A stretch of DNA of 64,000 nucleotides. It comes from Serratia symbiotica (GTDB taxonomy: Bacteria; Pseudomonadota; Gammaproteobacteria; Enterobacterales; Enterobacteriaceae). The position numbers and the translations under genes are program-made. Location of the stretch: the NCBI RefSeq assembly GCF_000821185.2, contig NZ_CP050855.1:2914001-2978000 (forward strand). The letters run 5' to 3'. Under the pieces are notes generated by a model that saw only the letters and a list, made by a program, of their open reading frames with translations, was not told the DNA's origin and did no database searches. Shown here one piece after another: positions 63,162 to 64,000 of this stretch; position 1 is the stretch's first letter, and each line of letters begins with the position of its first letter.

Positions 63162-64000
63162 ACTCGTCCATTACCGCTAAACAACGCGTACTGATCGTCG
63201 GCGCTAAATTTGGAGAAATATATCTTAATGCTTTCATACAACCGCCTGAAGGATTGGAGTTAATGGGCTTACTGGCCCAGGGAAGCTCCCGATCACGAGA
63301 GTTGGCCTTCGCGTTTGGTATTCCGTTGTATACCTCGCTAGAACAGCTACCGGAGACGATTGATATTGCCTGTATCGTGGTACGCTCCACTGTCGCAGGG
63401 GGATCCGGCACGCAGCTCGCCAAGCATTTTCTGACACGTGGCGTACATGTCATTCAGGAACACCCGTTACATCCTGACGATCTGAATGCGCTGCAAGCGC
63501 TGGCGCAAGAAAACGGCTGCTGCTACTGGGTTAACTCTTTTTACCCACACACTCACGCAGGGCGCACCTGGATCAATGATGCACGTCAACGACGTCGTTG
63601 CCTGGGCAAGGCCGCGCAGTTTGCGCAAGTCACCACCAGCTGCCAGTTGCTCTACTCTTCGCTGGATATGCTGTTGCTGGCGCAAGGCGTTGATGCCACA
63701 ACGGTAAAGTCGGAAGTAGTCAGCAGTTTCGCCGATTTTCATGCTCTACGGCTCTACTGGCCCGATGGCGAGGCCTGTCTGTTACTGCAACGCTACTTAG
63801 ACCCTGCCGATCCTGATATGCACAGCCTAATCATGCACCGACAGCTTCTGAGCTGGCCGGAAGGCTACCTTTCGTTGGACGCAAGCTACGGGCCGGTTAT
63901 CTGGTCATCCAGCCTGTACGTCGACGAACATCAGGAAAATGCGCACAGTCTTTATCGTAGACCCGATATTCTGCACCCATCACCGGCACTTACGCGTTGC
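63158..64000 (+). CDS. ybtU: YbtU-type thiazolinyl imide reductase (runs off the window)
   Basis: NADPH-dependent reductase that converts the middle thiazoline of enzyme-bound yersiniabactin to thiazolidine. 281 codons are visible, open to the window edge; the family has about 365. The start NSSITAKQRVLIVGAKFGEI has the dinucleotide-binding loop, and IACIVVRSTVAGGSGTQLAK and VIQEHPLHPDD are family segments. ATGA overlap with the irp1 tail shows the original coupling. The enzyme acts only on a synthetase that is lost here. Confidence 0.9.
   Translation, partial: MNSSITAKQRVLIVGAKFGEIYLNAFIQPPEGLELMGLLAQGSSRSRELAFAFGIPLYTSLEQLPETIDIACIVVRSTVAGGSGTQLAKHFLTRGVHVIQEHPLHPDDLNALQALAQENGCCYWVNSFYPHTHAGRTWINDARQRRRCLGKAAQFAQVTTSCQLLYSSLDMLLLAQGVDATTVKSEVVSSFADFHALRLYWPDGEACLLLQRYLDPADPDMHSLIMHRQLLSWPEGYLSLDASYGPVIWSSSLYVDEHQENAHSLYRRPDILHPSPALTRC

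Overview
The window is a chromosomal segment of an enterobacterium of the Serratia/Yersinia type. Gene content, gene order and near-identical ribosomal protein sequences match the block that in Escherichia coli runs from an rRNA operon through yrdA, rplQ, rpsJ, fusA, crp and ppiA to tsgA. The ERIC repeats, the tau operon placement and a yersiniabactin-type locus fit Serratia. Several pseudogenes, an IS1 fragment, an intact IS4-family and an intact IS3-family element, and the absence of many genes normally found here suggest a lineage undergoing genome erosion. Serratia symbiotica is a reasonable guess, but this is inference and the sequence alone does not prove it.

Layout. 1-135: a leftward rRNA-type P1 promoter, so an rrn operon lies off the left edge. 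256-10058: yrdA, aroE-tsaC-yrdD-smg(broken)-dprA, def-fmt-rsmB-trkA, mscL, an IS1 insA fragment where arfA might be expected, and zntR. 10159-24219: the alpha, spc and S10 ribosomal protein operons, all on the minus strand and complete, with their promoters, terminators and autoregulatory leaders. 24241-28764: the str operon (rpsL-rpsG-fusA-tuf). 28787-30567: tusBCD (tRNA 2-thiolation) and yheO. 30886-37754: fkpA, a 145-bp MITE, slyX, slyD, yheV, kefB-kefG and yheS. 37878-41328: tauABCD (taurine uptake and desulfonation). 41595-44851: a LysE-family exporter, yheU, prkB and crp. 44879-46290: a complete IS4-family element with a 12-bp target duplication. 46358-47353: a broken argD. 47442-52444: pabA, a HerA-like ATPase, ppiA, two ERIC elements and tsgA.

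52567-64000 is a decayed yersiniabactin-type siderophore locus. ybtX has one in-frame stop. ybtQ, ybtP (inner-membrane ABC importer) and ybtA (AraC-type activator) are intact. irp2 is cut within its adenylation domain and then interrupted by an IS3-family element. Almost all of irp1 is gone, with only its last ~62 codons left. ybtU is present and open to the window edge. Two candidate Fur boxes and an inverted-repeat operator candidate remain. Biosynthesis of the siderophore from this locus looks impossible, while the import and regulatory genes look functional. This could mark a change from siderophore producer to user of siderophore made by others.

The translation apparatus is intact and conserved. 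The losses fall on accessory genes: smg, arfA, bfd/bfr, yheT, yhfA, yhfK, argD, fic/yhfG, ybtX, irp2 and irp1. Where I say a gene is absent, I compare with remembered gene order in E. coli and relatives; no database search was done.
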